Shown here: in pieces, positions 50,597-58,615 of the stretch | Numbering within the stretch: position 1 is the stretch's first letter | How the letters are laid out: each line of letters opens with the position of its first letter | From: Bacillota bacterium | Lineage (GTDB): Bacteria; Bacillota; Clostridia; Christensenellales; UBA1242 | Assembly: GCA_009784185.1 (NCBI GenBank) | Contig: WRCD01000006.1 | Coordinates: 1 to 62,720 of the forward strand | Direction: 5' to 3' | Length of the DNA stretch: 62,720 nt | Notes under the pieces: model-generated | Told to the model about the DNA's origin: nothing | Database searches by the model: none | Seen by the model: the letters and a program-made list of their open reading frames with translations, nothing else | Translations under genes and position numbers: made by a program

Positions 50597-50941
50597 TTAC
50601 TTTGCGCTGCACTCCCGTTTGCTGAGAATAAGCACTATTTTTAATGTAATGGCATCTTCAAAATTGCGCATATCCAGCCCAACCATTGCCTGGATTTTCT
50701 CAATCCGGTAAAGCAGAGTGTTGCGGTGCATAAAGGCAGTTTTACTGGTTTTGGTTATGTTAAGATTGTTATCAAAAAAGCTTTCGGCTGTGCTGACCAG
50801 GTCCGGGTCGGCTAAGAACTGCTGCACATTATCGGATTCAATCAGGTTGTAGCATAGCTGAAGGTCTTTACAATCCAGATTACCCAGCAATGTGTTTAAC
50901 AGGCACGAGTTATCTTTAATTTTTTGCTTAATGCTGTTCAT
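50597..50941 (-). CDS. PucR-type C-terminal helix-turn-helix protein
   Basis: 114 residues. The C-terminal half, FFDNNLNITKTSKTAFMHRNTLLYRIEKIQAMVGLDMRNFEDAITLKIVLIL, is the PucR/CdaR DNA-binding domain. The usual N-terminal sensor domains are missing, leaving a short helical part. ATG 50941 has AAGGAG 10 nt upstream and lies within the end of the ABC gene (14-nt overlap). It may regulate transcription in partnership with that ATPase. Confidence 0.8.
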   Translation of the reverse strand: MNSIKQKIKDNSCLLNTLLGNLDCKDLQLCYNLIESDNVQQFLADPDLVSTAESFFDNNLNITKTSKTAFMHRNTLLYRIEKIQAMVGLDMRNFEDAITLKIVLILSKRECSAK

Positions 50942-51599
50942 CGGCCTGCTCCTTTGTGTTGTACATACTGCCGGAACGCATATATTTTGTTTCTTTAACC
51001 AACTCACTAACCATTTCGGGTTTTTCAGTGCCGATTACAACCGCAATCTCTTTCGGTTTGGCCAGAAGTTTCAGGGCAGATATAATCAATTCGGCATCAG
51101 CCTTGCTGCTATGCTCAAAGCCATTATCTACAAGCAGAACGTCTAATTTGCGTAATCCTGCGCGCGCAATCTGAACCAGCTTGCGCTCGGTGTCAGACAG
51201 GACATCAACCCGTTTATCAACTAAATGAAAAATGCCGAACTTGGTTAATGCCTCTTTAATTTCGTTGTCAAATACGGCTTTTTGTTTATTCCTTAGTGCA
51301 AGAATGTACTCAAGGTTGGCGCTAACGGTTTTATGCTCCAAAAAGACCGGCTTACTGCTTAGGTAGGCCAGGGCAATATCGTAAGCAAAATCCAGTTTTT
51401 TAATTGGGATATTTTTAATATAAAGCTCACCGGTAAGGTTTGGCTCCAGTCCGGCAATTGCCCGTAAAAGGCTTGTTTTGCCGCTGCCTTCAGTTCCTAC
51501 AAGTGCCAAACGCGCTCCGGCGTTAATTTCCAAATTAATATCATAAAGAGCGTAATAATCTTTGTTGTATGCCAGAAATACATTCTTTAAAGATATCAT
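50928..51599 (-). CDS. Degenerate ABC-type ATPase
   Basis: 223 residues. Walker A GTEGSGKTSLLRAI is intact. The other motifs are eroded: the Q-loop position reads LAYLSSKPVFL, the signature LSGGQ reads LSDTE, Walker B LLVDNG has Asn where the catalytic Glu should be, and the H-switch position reads VIGTEKP. It may therefore bind ATP but hydrolyse it poorly. No permease gene is adjacent; its partner is the overlapping PucR-HTH gene. ATG 51599 is preferred; the longer frame runs into the divergent promoter. Confidence 0.82.
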   Translation of the reverse strand: MISLKNVFLAYNKDYYALYDINLEINAGARLALVGTEGSGKTSLLRAIAGLEPNLTGELYIKNIPIKKLDFAYDIALAYLSSKPVFLEHKTVSANLEYILALRNKQKAVFDNEIKEALTKFGIFHLVDKRVDVLSDTERKLVQIARAGLRKLDVLLVDNGFEHSSKADAELIISALKLLAKPKEIAVVIGTEKPEMVSELVKETKYMRSGSMYNTKEQADEQH

Positions 51600-51684
51600 A
51601 ACTATCCCTTTTTTCTTAGTTGATATAATGTTACCTAAAAAAACCAAAATTTGCAAACAAATAAGCGTAATATGTTTAAATCCG

Positions 51685-51713
51685 TTGCTTATTAAAAACA
51701 AAAAGTCTATAAT
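51685..51713 (+). promoter_or_regulatory. Promoter of the alpha-oxoamine synthase gene
   Basis: TTGCTT (51685-51690), 17 bp, TATAAT (51708-51713). A second TATAAT at 51721-51726 lacks a good -35. Confidence 0.6.
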
Positions 51714-51743
51714 AGTCTGGTATAATGCAAGGAGAGAAAGGCA

Positions 51744-52970
51744 ATGGATTTGTTTCAGAAATGTAAAGACTTTACTATCATTGACAACGTGAAAAAAGAA
51801 GGGCTTTACCCGTATTTTCATTATCTGACCAGCGGGCAGGCGCCTGTTGTTGAAATGGAAGGCAGGCCGGTTATTATGATTGGCTCAAACAACTACCTTG
51901 GGCTTACTTCTCACCCTGAGGTGGTTAAGGCGGCATTGGACGCAACTAAAAAATACGGTTCGGGATGCTCCGGAAGCAGGTATCTAAACGGCACCCTTGA
52001 TTTGCATATGGAGCTTGAGAGTGAAATTGCGGCCTTTATGAATAAGGAAGACTGTATGGTTTTCAGCACCGGCTTTCAGTCTAATCTGGGTATAATAAGC
52101 GCTATTGCCGGCAGGAATGATTATATTATCGGTGACAAGGAGAACCATGCAAGCATATACGATGCCTGCAGGCTTAGTTATGCAAAACTGCTTAGATACG
52201 AGCACAGCGATATGGCAGACTTAGAGCGCCAGCTACAGAACGTGCCGGAGGATAAGGGCAAGCTTATTGTAACAGACGGTGTGTTTAGCATGGGAGGTGA
52301 CTTGTGCAAGCTGCCTGAAATTGTGAAACTGGCCAAGAAATACGGCGCAAGAATAATGATTGACGACGCACATGGGCTTGGGACCTGCGGTAAATGCGGC
52401 AGGGGCACTGCCGAACATTTCGGTTTAGAAAAAGACGTGGACTTAATTATGGGCACGTTTAGTAAGAGCCTTGCATCCCTTGGCGGGTTTTTAGTGGCAG
52501 ACCGCAAGGTGGTGGATTTTGTAAGGCACAACTCAAGGCCGTTTATTTATTCGGCCTCCATTCCTCCAAGCAATGCGGCATCGGCACTGGCTGCGTTAAG
52601 GCTGATAAAGCGTGAGCCGCAGATGGTGCAGCGGCTGAAAGACTTAACCGAGTTTATGCGTAAAGCATTAGTGGAGCGGGGCGTAAGAATTATGCCAAGT
52701 GAGTCGCCTATTGTTCCCATTATTGTTGGCGAAGATTTCAGGACGCTTTATGCATGTAAGGTGTTGTTTGAAAGCGGTGTTTATGTAAACCCTGTTGTTG
52801 CGCCTGCCGTTCCGGTGGGAACAAGCATAATAAGAACCAGCTTTATGGCAACACATACCGAAGAGGTTCTGGCAAAAGCAGCGGATATTATTGCCGCCAC
52901 ATTGCAGCAGATACCGGACGATGAATATTTCAGAAAAATCAGGGAAGAAAAGGGACTTACATTTAATTAA
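51744..52970 (+). CDS. Alpha-oxoamine synthase family PLP enzyme
   Basis: 408 residues, fold type I PLP enzyme. GSNNYLGLTSHPEV, TGFQSNLGIISAI, MIDDAHGLGTCGKCGRGT and the PLP lysine in GTFSKSLASLGGF place it with 8-amino-7-oxononanoate synthase, glycine C-acetyltransferase and serine palmitoyltransferase. The N-terminus LYPYFHYLTSGQAPVVEMEG is nearer to bacterial serine palmitoyltransferase-like members. It condenses an acyl-CoA with an amino acid; which ones cannot be told. No biotin or threonine pathway genes are adjacent. Confidence 0.88.
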   Translation: MDLFQKCKDFTIIDNVKKEGLYPYFHYLTSGQAPVVEMEGRPVIMIGSNNYLGLTSHPEVVKAALDATKKYGSGCSGSRYLNGTLDLHMELESEIAAFMNKEDCMVFSTGFQSNLGIISAIAGRNDYIIGDKENHASIYDACRLSYAKLLRYEHSDMADLERQLQNVPEDKGKLIVTDGVFSMGGDLCKLPEIVKLAKKYGARIMIDDAHGLGTCGKCGRGTAEHFGLEKDVDLIMGTFSKSLASLGGFLVADRKVVDFVRHNSRPFIYSASIPPSNAASALAALRLIKREPQMVQRLKDLTEFMRKALVERGVRIMPSESPIVPIIVGEDFRTLYACKVLFESGVYVNPVVAPAVPVGTSIIRTSFMATHTEEVLAKAADIIAATLQQIPDDEYFRKIREEKGLTFN

Positions 52971-52972
52971 TT

Positions 52973-53644
52973 ATGGGGATTATTTCAATATTCTATTCCG
53001 GCATGGATTTTGGTGCCGCACTAATATTTTTGGCAATGTGGGTGGCGGTTGTGCTGGTTGCTATAACCTGTCACGAATTTGCGCACGCTTATGCGGCTTA
53101 CAAGTGCGGTGATTCTACCGCAAAGGAAAGAGGCAGACTAACTTTAAATCCAATTAAACACCTTGACCTTTTCGGTTTTTTAATGCTTGTTCTGGTTGGC
53201 TTTGGATGGGCAAAACCTGTCCCGGGCAATCCGCAGCGTTTCCGGAGCTTTAAAAGAGATATGACTATTGTCAGTCTTGCCGGAATTACGGTAAATCTGA
53301 TTTTGGGCATTGCCGGTGTTGCGCTGTGTATTTTGTTTCAATATCTAATGGGCGCGGTAGATTATAATGTATTTTATTATTTCTTTCAGTTCTTTTACCT
53401 GTTCAGCATAATCAACTTTATCCTGGCAATCTTTAATCTTTTGCCCATATACCCGCTGGATGGTTTTATGTTTATAAGCACACACTTAAAATATGACAAT
53501 CCGTTTGTGGTTTTTATGCAGAGAAACGGTATGTTTGTTTTAATTGCACTGCTTGTTGGGCTGAGTTTGGCCGGTTTATATATTGGTTCTCTGGCGGATT
53601 ATATTTACGAATTTTTCTTTAAATTGTTTACATGGGGGTGGTAA
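52973..53644 (+). CDS. Site-2 protease family (M50) membrane metalloprotease
   Basis: 223 residues with about five membrane segments. The zinc motif HEFAHAYAAYKCGD (near 33) and the second ligand region LLPIYPLDGFMF (near 165) are intact. This small rhomboid-free S2P type commonly precedes scpA in Firmicutes. Its substrate is unknown; a role in pro-sigma-K cleavage is possible but is normally played by SpoIVFB, so it should not be assumed. Confidence 0.9.
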   Translation: MGIISIFYSGMDFGAALIFLAMWVAVVLVAITCHEFAHAYAAYKCGDSTAKERGRLTLNPIKHLDLFGFLMLVLVGFGWAKPVPGNPQRFRSFKRDMTIVSLAGITVNLILGIAGVALCILFQYLMGAVDYNVFYYFFQFFYLFSIINFILAIFNLLPIYPLDGFMFISTHLKYDNPFVVFMQRNGMFVLIALLVGLSLAGLYIGSLADYIYEFFFKLFTWGW

Positions 53645-53647
53645 GAT

Positions 53648-54457
53648 ATGATTGATGATATAATTGATAACCTGCCGCCCGAGGAGGGCGGGGAGCCGGA
53701 AGTCAGCGTTGATGCCATAAAGTTTAAAATTGAAAACTTTGAGGGTCCGCTGGACTTGCTGCTGCATTTAATCCGCGGCACCAAACTGGATATAAAGTCG
53801 GTTAAGCTGGCCGAAATTACTGACCAATATCTTAGTTATATGAGCCAGATAAAAGATGTTGACATGGAGCGGGCAAGCGAGTTTATTGAGGTTGCGGCAA
53901 CATTGCTTGAAATCAAGTCGCGTTCCGTTCTTCCGCGGCAAGAAGAGTTGGTGGAAGACGAGGAAGACCCGGCCGAGGCGCTTAAACGCAGACTGGAAGA
54001 ATATAAGCTGTTTAAAGAGGCCAGTATTGGCCTGGCCGAAATAGAAAATGTAGACAGGTTTTATAAACCGCCGGAGAAAAGCGCAGGTGATTATCGCATT
54101 GTGCTGAAAGACATGAACATGGACGGGCTGATTGCGGCATTCAGCAGTTTGTTGTGCAAGCTGGATATTGAAACCAAGCTGGAAGTTGAGCGCAAAATTG
54201 TAAAGGACCGGTTTACTTTAAAAGACAAAATTGATGGTTTGCGTGCAAAACTGACTGATGAGCGGAAAGTAAAGTTTTTCAGCCTGTTTGATTCCGACTT
54301 TACCAGAGGTGAGGTTATTACAACATTTTTAGCTGTGTTAGAGCTGTTGAAAGCGCAATTTGCCCAGGCCGAACAAGGCGAGACATTTGGCGACATTGAT
54401 ATTACGTTTAAAGAGGGAGGAGAACATGAAATTACCGAACTTACCGCAGATTATTGA
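53648..54457 (+). CDS. scpA: Segregation and condensation protein A
   Basis: 269 residues. Kleisin N-terminus FKIENFEGPLDLLLHLIRGTKLDI and C-terminal winged helix (VITTFLAVLELLKAQFAQAEQGETFGDI). It bridges SMC heads. The N-terminus is acidic (MIDDIIDNLPPEEGGEPE). Overlaps scpB by 32 nt. Confidence 0.95.
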   Translation: MIDDIIDNLPPEEGGEPEVSVDAIKFKIENFEGPLDLLLHLIRGTKLDIKSVKLAEITDQYLSYMSQIKDVDMERASEFIEVAATLLEIKSRSVLPRQEELVEDEEDPAEALKRRLEEYKLFKEASIGLAEIENVDRFYKPPEKSAGDYRIVLKDMNMDGLIAAFSSLLCKLDIETKLEVERKIVKDRFTLKDKIDGLRAKLTDERKVKFFSLFDSDFTRGEVITTFLAVLELLKAQFAQAEQGETFGDIDITFKEGGEHEITELTADY

Positions 54458-55055
54458 AAGCATTTTATATGTTGCCGGCGAAGGGGTTCCTTTAAGCGAA
54501 ATTGCAGATAAGCTGGAAACCGACATTAAAAAAGTTAATGAGGCAATTTCTCTCCTGCAATCTGAAAAATACAATGAGACCAGCGGAGTACAGATAATTT
54601 TGTATAAAAACAAGGCGCAGTTTGCAACCAATCCTGTATACGCCGAAGAGGTGGCCGCAGTGCTGAACCCCATTAAAGAACGTGCACTGACCAGGGCCGC
54701 GCTTGAAACAATTGCAATAATTGCTTACAAGCAGCCGGTTACAAGGCTGGAAATTGAGCAAATCAGGGGCGTGAACAGCGATTATGCGGTTCAGCTGCTT
54801 CTCAGCCACAGGATGATTGAGGTAGTTGGCAGAAAGGATGTTGTGGGTAAGCCCTTGCTTTTTGGAACAACCGAAGAGTTTTTAAAACGGTTCCAGCTGC
54901 AGGACATAGACAACCTACCGAACTACGAAACACTATTGGAGTCTATTAAAGTGCTTAATATAGACAGAGGAGACGCACTATACAACGAGTTTGAAATATT
55001 GCCGGTAGAGGACATTGAGGCTGAGGCACTGTTAGTGCAAAGTAATGTAGAGTAA
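54426..55055 (+). CDS. scpB: Segregation and condensation protein B
   Basis: 209 residues. Two winged-helix domains: IIESILYVAGEGVPLSEIADKL and LTRAALETIAIIAYKQPVTRLEIEQIRGVNSDYAVQLLL, then GRKDVVGKPLLFGTTEEFLKRF. ATG 54426 has GGGAGGAG directly upstream, inside scpA. It works with ScpA and SMC in chromosome segregation. Confidence 0.95.
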   Translation: MKLPNLPQIIESILYVAGEGVPLSEIADKLETDIKKVNEAISLLQSEKYNETSGVQIILYKNKAQFATNPVYAEEVAAVLNPIKERALTRAALETIAIIAYKQPVTRLEIEQIRGVNSDYAVQLLLSHRMIEVVGRKDVVGKPLLFGTTEEFLKRFQLQDIDNLPNYETLLESIKVLNIDRGDALYNEFEILPVEDIEAEALLVQSNVE

Positions 55056-55118
55056 TTGTACACATCCCCGTCAAGCTTCGCTGCCGTTCTATATATTAAA
55101 AGTGTGTTTTTCGACAAA

Positions 55119-55147
55119 AAATGCAGACGGAATTCTGCATTTTTTTA
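55119..55147 (+). terminator. Terminator after scpB
   Basis: AAATGCAG and CTGCATTT pair around 8 nt, followed by TTTTTT. The upstream 55060-55095 (CACATCCCCGTCAAGCTTCGCTG) looks like a decayed family A fragment. Confidence 0.75.
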
Positions 55148-55170
55148 TTGTATAAGTAAAATCTAATAGC

Positions 55171-55737
55171 ATGGATTTATGGCTTATTATCTTGAGTTTT
55201 GTTTTAGCCCTGTTGCTTATAGTACTTGTTACCCCCATTTTTGTGCGGATTAAAGCTTTTGTAAATGTCTTGGGCAATATCGGGATTGTATCGCTTAGGC
55301 TATATGGGCTCAGGCTGTTTGAAGTGAGACTTAAATTTTGTAAGGCAGGATTGGTTTTAATTAAGCCTGATGGTACTGAAAGGCTGATAAAAATGACCGG
55401 CAATACCGGAATGCTGAAGCTTGTTTCAGAACTGTTTAAGCAAATTAGAATAAGTAAAGCTGTTGTATTTTCCACGGCAGGAATCAGGAACAGTGCACAT
55501 GACACAGCTTTGCTCTGCGGCTATCTGATTAGCGTAATAAACACTGCTTTGGCCGTATTAATGAATTCAAAAACAACCCATGCTGTTTCAAAAACAGAAC
55601 CCGTGTTTAACAAAGACGAGCTGACGTTTGCGTTTGATGTTAAATTATCAACAAACATATTGAGACTGTTGGCTGCTGTATTAACGGCAAAGGTTAAGTC
55701 ACAAAAAGGAGCAGGTTATGGAAAATCAGCGTACTAA
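55171..55737 (+). CDS. DUF2953 family protein (YtfI-like)
   Basis: 188 residues. An N-terminal membrane segment (LWLIILSFVLALLLIVLVTPIFV) is followed by a beta-rich domain. Position immediately before a GerW/YtfJ gene matches the ytfI-ytfJ pair of spore formers. The function is unknown beyond that association. It overlaps gerW by 20 nt. Confidence 0.75.
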   Translation: MDLWLIILSFVLALLLIVLVTPIFVRIKAFVNVLGNIGIVSLRLYGLRLFEVRLKFCKAGLVLIKPDGTERLIKMTGNTGMLKLVSELFKQIRISKAVVFSTAGIRNSAHDTALLCGYLISVINTALAVLMNSKTTHAVSKTEPVFNKDELTFAFDVKLSTNILRLLAAVLTAKVKSQKGAGYGKSAY

Positions 55738-56122
55738 AATAGATGTAATGATTGAGCAGGCGCTCGGCCAGTTAAGAGGTATGCTGGACACAGAAACAGT
55801 AATCGGCAAGCCGGTTATGACATCAGACGGCAGCCAGGTGTTTCCTATAATTAAGGTATCGGTTGGGTTTGTGGCCGGCGGCGGCGAATATGGGTGCGGA
55901 AAGAACATATTGCCTAAAAACAACGAATATCCGTTTGCGGGCGGAACCGGTGCGGGGTTCTCGGCTGAGCCGCTTGGCTTTTTAATTGCTGGCGGCGGCA
56001 AGCATGAGGTTGTGGGGCTTGCCGGCAGTTCGGCGTTTGATAAGTTGTTTGGTGCGGCCGGAGAGTTTATCAGAGATTTTATGTCAGAAAAAAAACACGG
56101 AGAGAACAGAGATGAAAATTAA
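55718..56122 (+). CDS. gerW: GerW family sporulation protein (YtfJ)
   Basis: 134 residues. IDVMIEQALGQLRGMLDTETVIGKPV, FPIIKVSVGFVAGGGEYG and GTGAGFSAEPLGFLI are typical; the family is linked to spore germination. AAAAGGAG lies about 9 nt before the ATG. Overlaps dac by 11 nt. Confidence 0.92.
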   Translation: MENQRTKIDVMIEQALGQLRGMLDTETVIGKPVMTSDGSQVFPIIKVSVGFVAGGGEYGCGKNILPKNNEYPFAGGTGAGFSAEPLGFLIAGGGKHEVVGLAGSSAFDKLFGAAGEFIRDFMSEKKHGENRDEN

Positions 56123-57260
56123 AATGTTTGTTTTTGCACTAATGGCATTAATGGCCGTTGCGCTGCCATATGTCCAGCCGTATCAGGGTGAGGCCGGTGC
56201 CGCTTCGGAATTTTATTCAAGCGGCAGGGCGGCCATAGTGATAGACGCCGAAAGCAAGCGTGTATTTTATGCTAAAAATGCCGATGCGCAGCTGCCGGAA
56301 GCCAGCACAACCAAAATTGTAACTGCCATTACAGTTATTGACAATTGCAGAAATCTGGATGCACGGGTTTTGGTGCATGACAAGGCAATAGGAGTGGAGG
56401 GCACCAGCATATACCTTGAGCGCGGTGAAGTGCTTACAGTACGGGAACTGCTATACGGACTTATGCTGCGCAGCGGGAATGATGCGGCAACAGCGTTGGC
56501 GTACCATATTGCGGGGGGAATACCGGAGTTTTGTGCAATGATGAAAGCAACAGCTTTAAAGGCAGGCGCAAGCGAGAAATGCAGTTTTAGAAATGCGCAT
56601 GGGCTGGATGAAGCCGGGCACCATGTAAGCGCAAGGGATTTGGCAATGATTACTGCGTATGCTTTGGAAAGCGCGGATTTTAAAGAAATAGTAAGCACAA
56701 AAAATGTTAAAACGGGAGACAGGCCGGACGGGAAGGTTCGGTTTATGACAAATAAAAACCGCCTGCTTAACTCGCTGGACGGTTGTATCGGCGTAAAAAC
56801 CGGGTTTACAGGCGATGCGGGCAGGTGTCTTGTAACTGCAACAGAGCGGGATGGATTCAGGCTGATTAGTGTGGTGTTTAACTGCGGGCCAATGTTTGAA
56901 GAGAGTGAAGAGATGTTGGAGACCGTGTACAAAACATTTCAGCGGGCAGAAATATTGGAGCCGTATAGCTATGTAAGCAGTGTGGATGTGACTAACACCG
57001 AAAATGCAAAGGTTAAGTTATATACTAAAAAAGGCTTTTATTATCCGCTGACCGAAACCGAATTTGCAAATTTAAACTATAGTTATAATTTGCCGGATAC
57101 GCTTAAAGCACCGGTTTTAGCCGATGCAGAGGTGGGTAAGCTGGAAATATATTTGGACAAACAGTTGCTTTTTGCTGCAGATGTATATACAATGGAAGAG
57201 GTAAAAGCCAGCAGTTTTAAAGATAAGGTAAAAGAGATTTTAGACAACTGGCAAGCATAA
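56112..57260 (+). CDS. D-alanyl-D-alanine carboxypeptidase (DacB/DacF type)
   Basis: 382 residues. Signal peptide (MKIKMFVFALMALMAVALPYVQP), then the penicillin-binding fold: ASTTKIVTAIT (SxxK), RSGNDAATALAY (SxN) and VKTGFTGDAG (KTG), and a C-terminal beta domain. It trims stem pentapeptides; DacB and DacF act on spore cortex. Its position after gerW supports a sporulation role. ATG 56112 with AGAGAACAGAG upstream; the longer frame overlaps gerW. Confidence 0.93.
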   Translation: MKIKMFVFALMALMAVALPYVQPYQGEAGAASEFYSSGRAAIVIDAESKRVFYAKNADAQLPEASTTKIVTAITVIDNCRNLDARVLVHDKAIGVEGTSIYLERGEVLTVRELLYGLMLRSGNDAATALAYHIAGGIPEFCAMMKATALKAGASEKCSFRNAHGLDEAGHHVSARDLAMITAYALESADFKEIVSTKNVKTGDRPDGKVRFMTNKNRLLNSLDGCIGVKTGFTGDAGRCLVTATERDGFRLISVVFNCGPMFEESEEMLETVYKTFQRAEILEPYSYVSSVDVTNTENAKVKLYTKKGFYYPLTETEFANLNYSYNLPDTLKAPVLADAEVGKLEIYLDKQLLFAADVYTMEEVKASSFKDKVKEILDNWQA

Positions 57261-57297
57261 TCAAGTAACAGGGAATAAGGAACAGGTAACAATTAAG
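57257..57297. repeat. Family D repeat, short
   Basis: CAAGTAACAGGGAATAAGGAACAGGTAACAATTAAGG: GGAACA/GGTAACA units between the carboxypeptidase gene and rluB. Confidence 0.6.
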
Positions 57298-57306
57298 GAT
57301 AAAGTT

Positions 57307-58002
57307 TTGAGTATTAGGATAAACAAATACTTAGCGGACTCGGGCGTTGGCTCGCGCAGAAAATGTGATGAGCTGATTATTGCAGGGAAAGTGATAATTA
57401 ACGGAGCAAAAGCCGAGCTTGGTTCGCAGGTGACAGAGGGCGATAAAGTAGAACTGGACGGCAAGCCGGTATCCGGACAAAAAGCAAACGTGTATTATAT
57501 GCTGAATAAGCCGGTTGGCTATGTTACTACCGTCAGCGATGACAGGGGCAGGCGGACGGTTATGGAGTTGCTGCCCAAGGGAGCTTCAAGAGTTTTTCCG
57601 GTCGGCAGGCTGGATTATGATACCTCCGGGCTTTTGTTGTTAACAAATGACGGCGATTTGGCATATAAACTAACGCATCCCAGTAAGGAAACGAGTAAGA
57701 CTTATGTTGCAACTGTGCTGGGCAATGTAACCGACGCAACACTTAACAAATTGCGGAACGGTGTAGATATTGACGGGTTTAAAACCAGCAAGGCCGGGGC
57801 AAAGCTAATAAAAGCCGGAGACCAAAGTGTGGTTGAGCTTATAATCCACGAAGGGAAAAACCGTCAGGTAAGGCGTATGTTTGATGCGGTTGGTCATAAA
57901 GTGGTTGAACTAAAACGTGTTGCAATCGGCAGTCTGGTAATGGGCAGTTTAAAGATTGGTAAGATTAGAGAGCTAACAAAAGATGAGATAATCGGGAGAT
58001 AA
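57307..58002 (+). CDS. rluB: 16S/23S rRNA pseudouridine synthase (RsuA/RluB family)
   Basis: 231 residues, TTG start. S4-like domain (IRINKYLADSGVGSRRKCDELI), catalytic Asp in GRLDYDTSGLLLLTNDGDLA and the family motif HEGKNRQVRRMFDAVGHKV. It is followed after 4 nt by the acyltransferase gene. Confidence 0.93.
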   Translation: MSIRINKYLADSGVGSRRKCDELIIAGKVIINGAKAELGSQVTEGDKVELDGKPVSGQKANVYYMLNKPVGYVTTVSDDRGRRTVMELLPKGASRVFPVGRLDYDTSGLLLLTNDGDLAYKLTHPSKETSKTYVATVLGNVTDATLNKLRNGVDIDGFKTSKAGAKLIKAGDQSVVELIIHEGKNRQVRRMFDAVGHKVVELKRVAIGSLVMGSLKIGKIRELTKDEIIGR

Positions 58003-58006
58003 GTTT

Positions 58007-58615
58007 ATGCTGTTTTATTGGTTTTGCTTTTGGGTGGCGTACCCGGTATTCAAGCTGTTTGCGCCAACTAAAATTATTAACAGAAAAAACTTTTTACGCG
58101 GAGAGGCTACAATAATTGCCGGCAATCATCAGTCTGCTATTGACCCGCTGCTTATTGCAATCGGCTTCAGAATAAGGCCTGCATTTTTAGCTAAGCACAC
58201 ATTGTTCAGAACAAGGTTTAAGGCATGGTTTTTTAAACACGTTAATGCAATTCCCGTTGACAGAAACGAGGTAGGCTTAAGTGTAATCAAGCGCTGCCTG
58301 GCCGAGCTTAAGGCAGGCCGGAAGCTTATTCTGTTTCCGGAAGGCACCAGAAGGATTAGTCTGGAAGAAAGCTCCTCGCTTAAAGGCGGGGCGGCTTTGT
58401 TTGCACTAAAAGCAGGCGTATATATTCAGCCGATACATTATATTGGTAAACCGGGCTTTTGGAGACGCAACAAGTTGGTAATAGGCAAGCCGTTTAAATT
58501 AACTGAGTTTGAGGGGCAGAAGCCCACTAAGGAAGTGATTGAAGCCGCAGGTAAGATAATAGGGCAGAAGATAATAGAGGTGCGCGAAGAGTATTTGGCG
58601 TCTATTTGGCGCTAG
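58007..58615 (+). CDS. plsC: 1-acyl-sn-glycerol-3-phosphate acyltransferase (PlsC family)
   Basis: 202 residues. NHQSAIDPLL (HX4D), IPVDRNEVG, FPEGTRR and IQPIHYIG are the four acyltransferase blocks, after an N-terminal membrane segment. It makes phosphatidate from lysophosphatidate. Its 3' end overlaps the convergent PEP-utilising gene by 14 nt. Confidence 0.93.
   Translation: MLFYWFCFWVAYPVFKLFAPTKIINRKNFLRGEATIIAGNHQSAIDPLLIAIGFRIRPAFLAKHTLFRTRFKAWFFKHVNAIPVDRNEVGLSVIKRCLAELKAGRKLILFPEGTRRISLEESSSLKGGAALFALKAGVYIQPIHYIGKPGFWRRNKLVIGKPFKLTEFEGQKPTKEVIEAAGKIIGQKIIEVREEYLASIWR

Noticed and set aside
52973..53644. The M50 protease as the sigma-K processing enzyme
   Set aside because: It belongs with the scpA-linked S2P group by position and layout and lacks a SpoIVFA-type partner gene; the link would be speculation.
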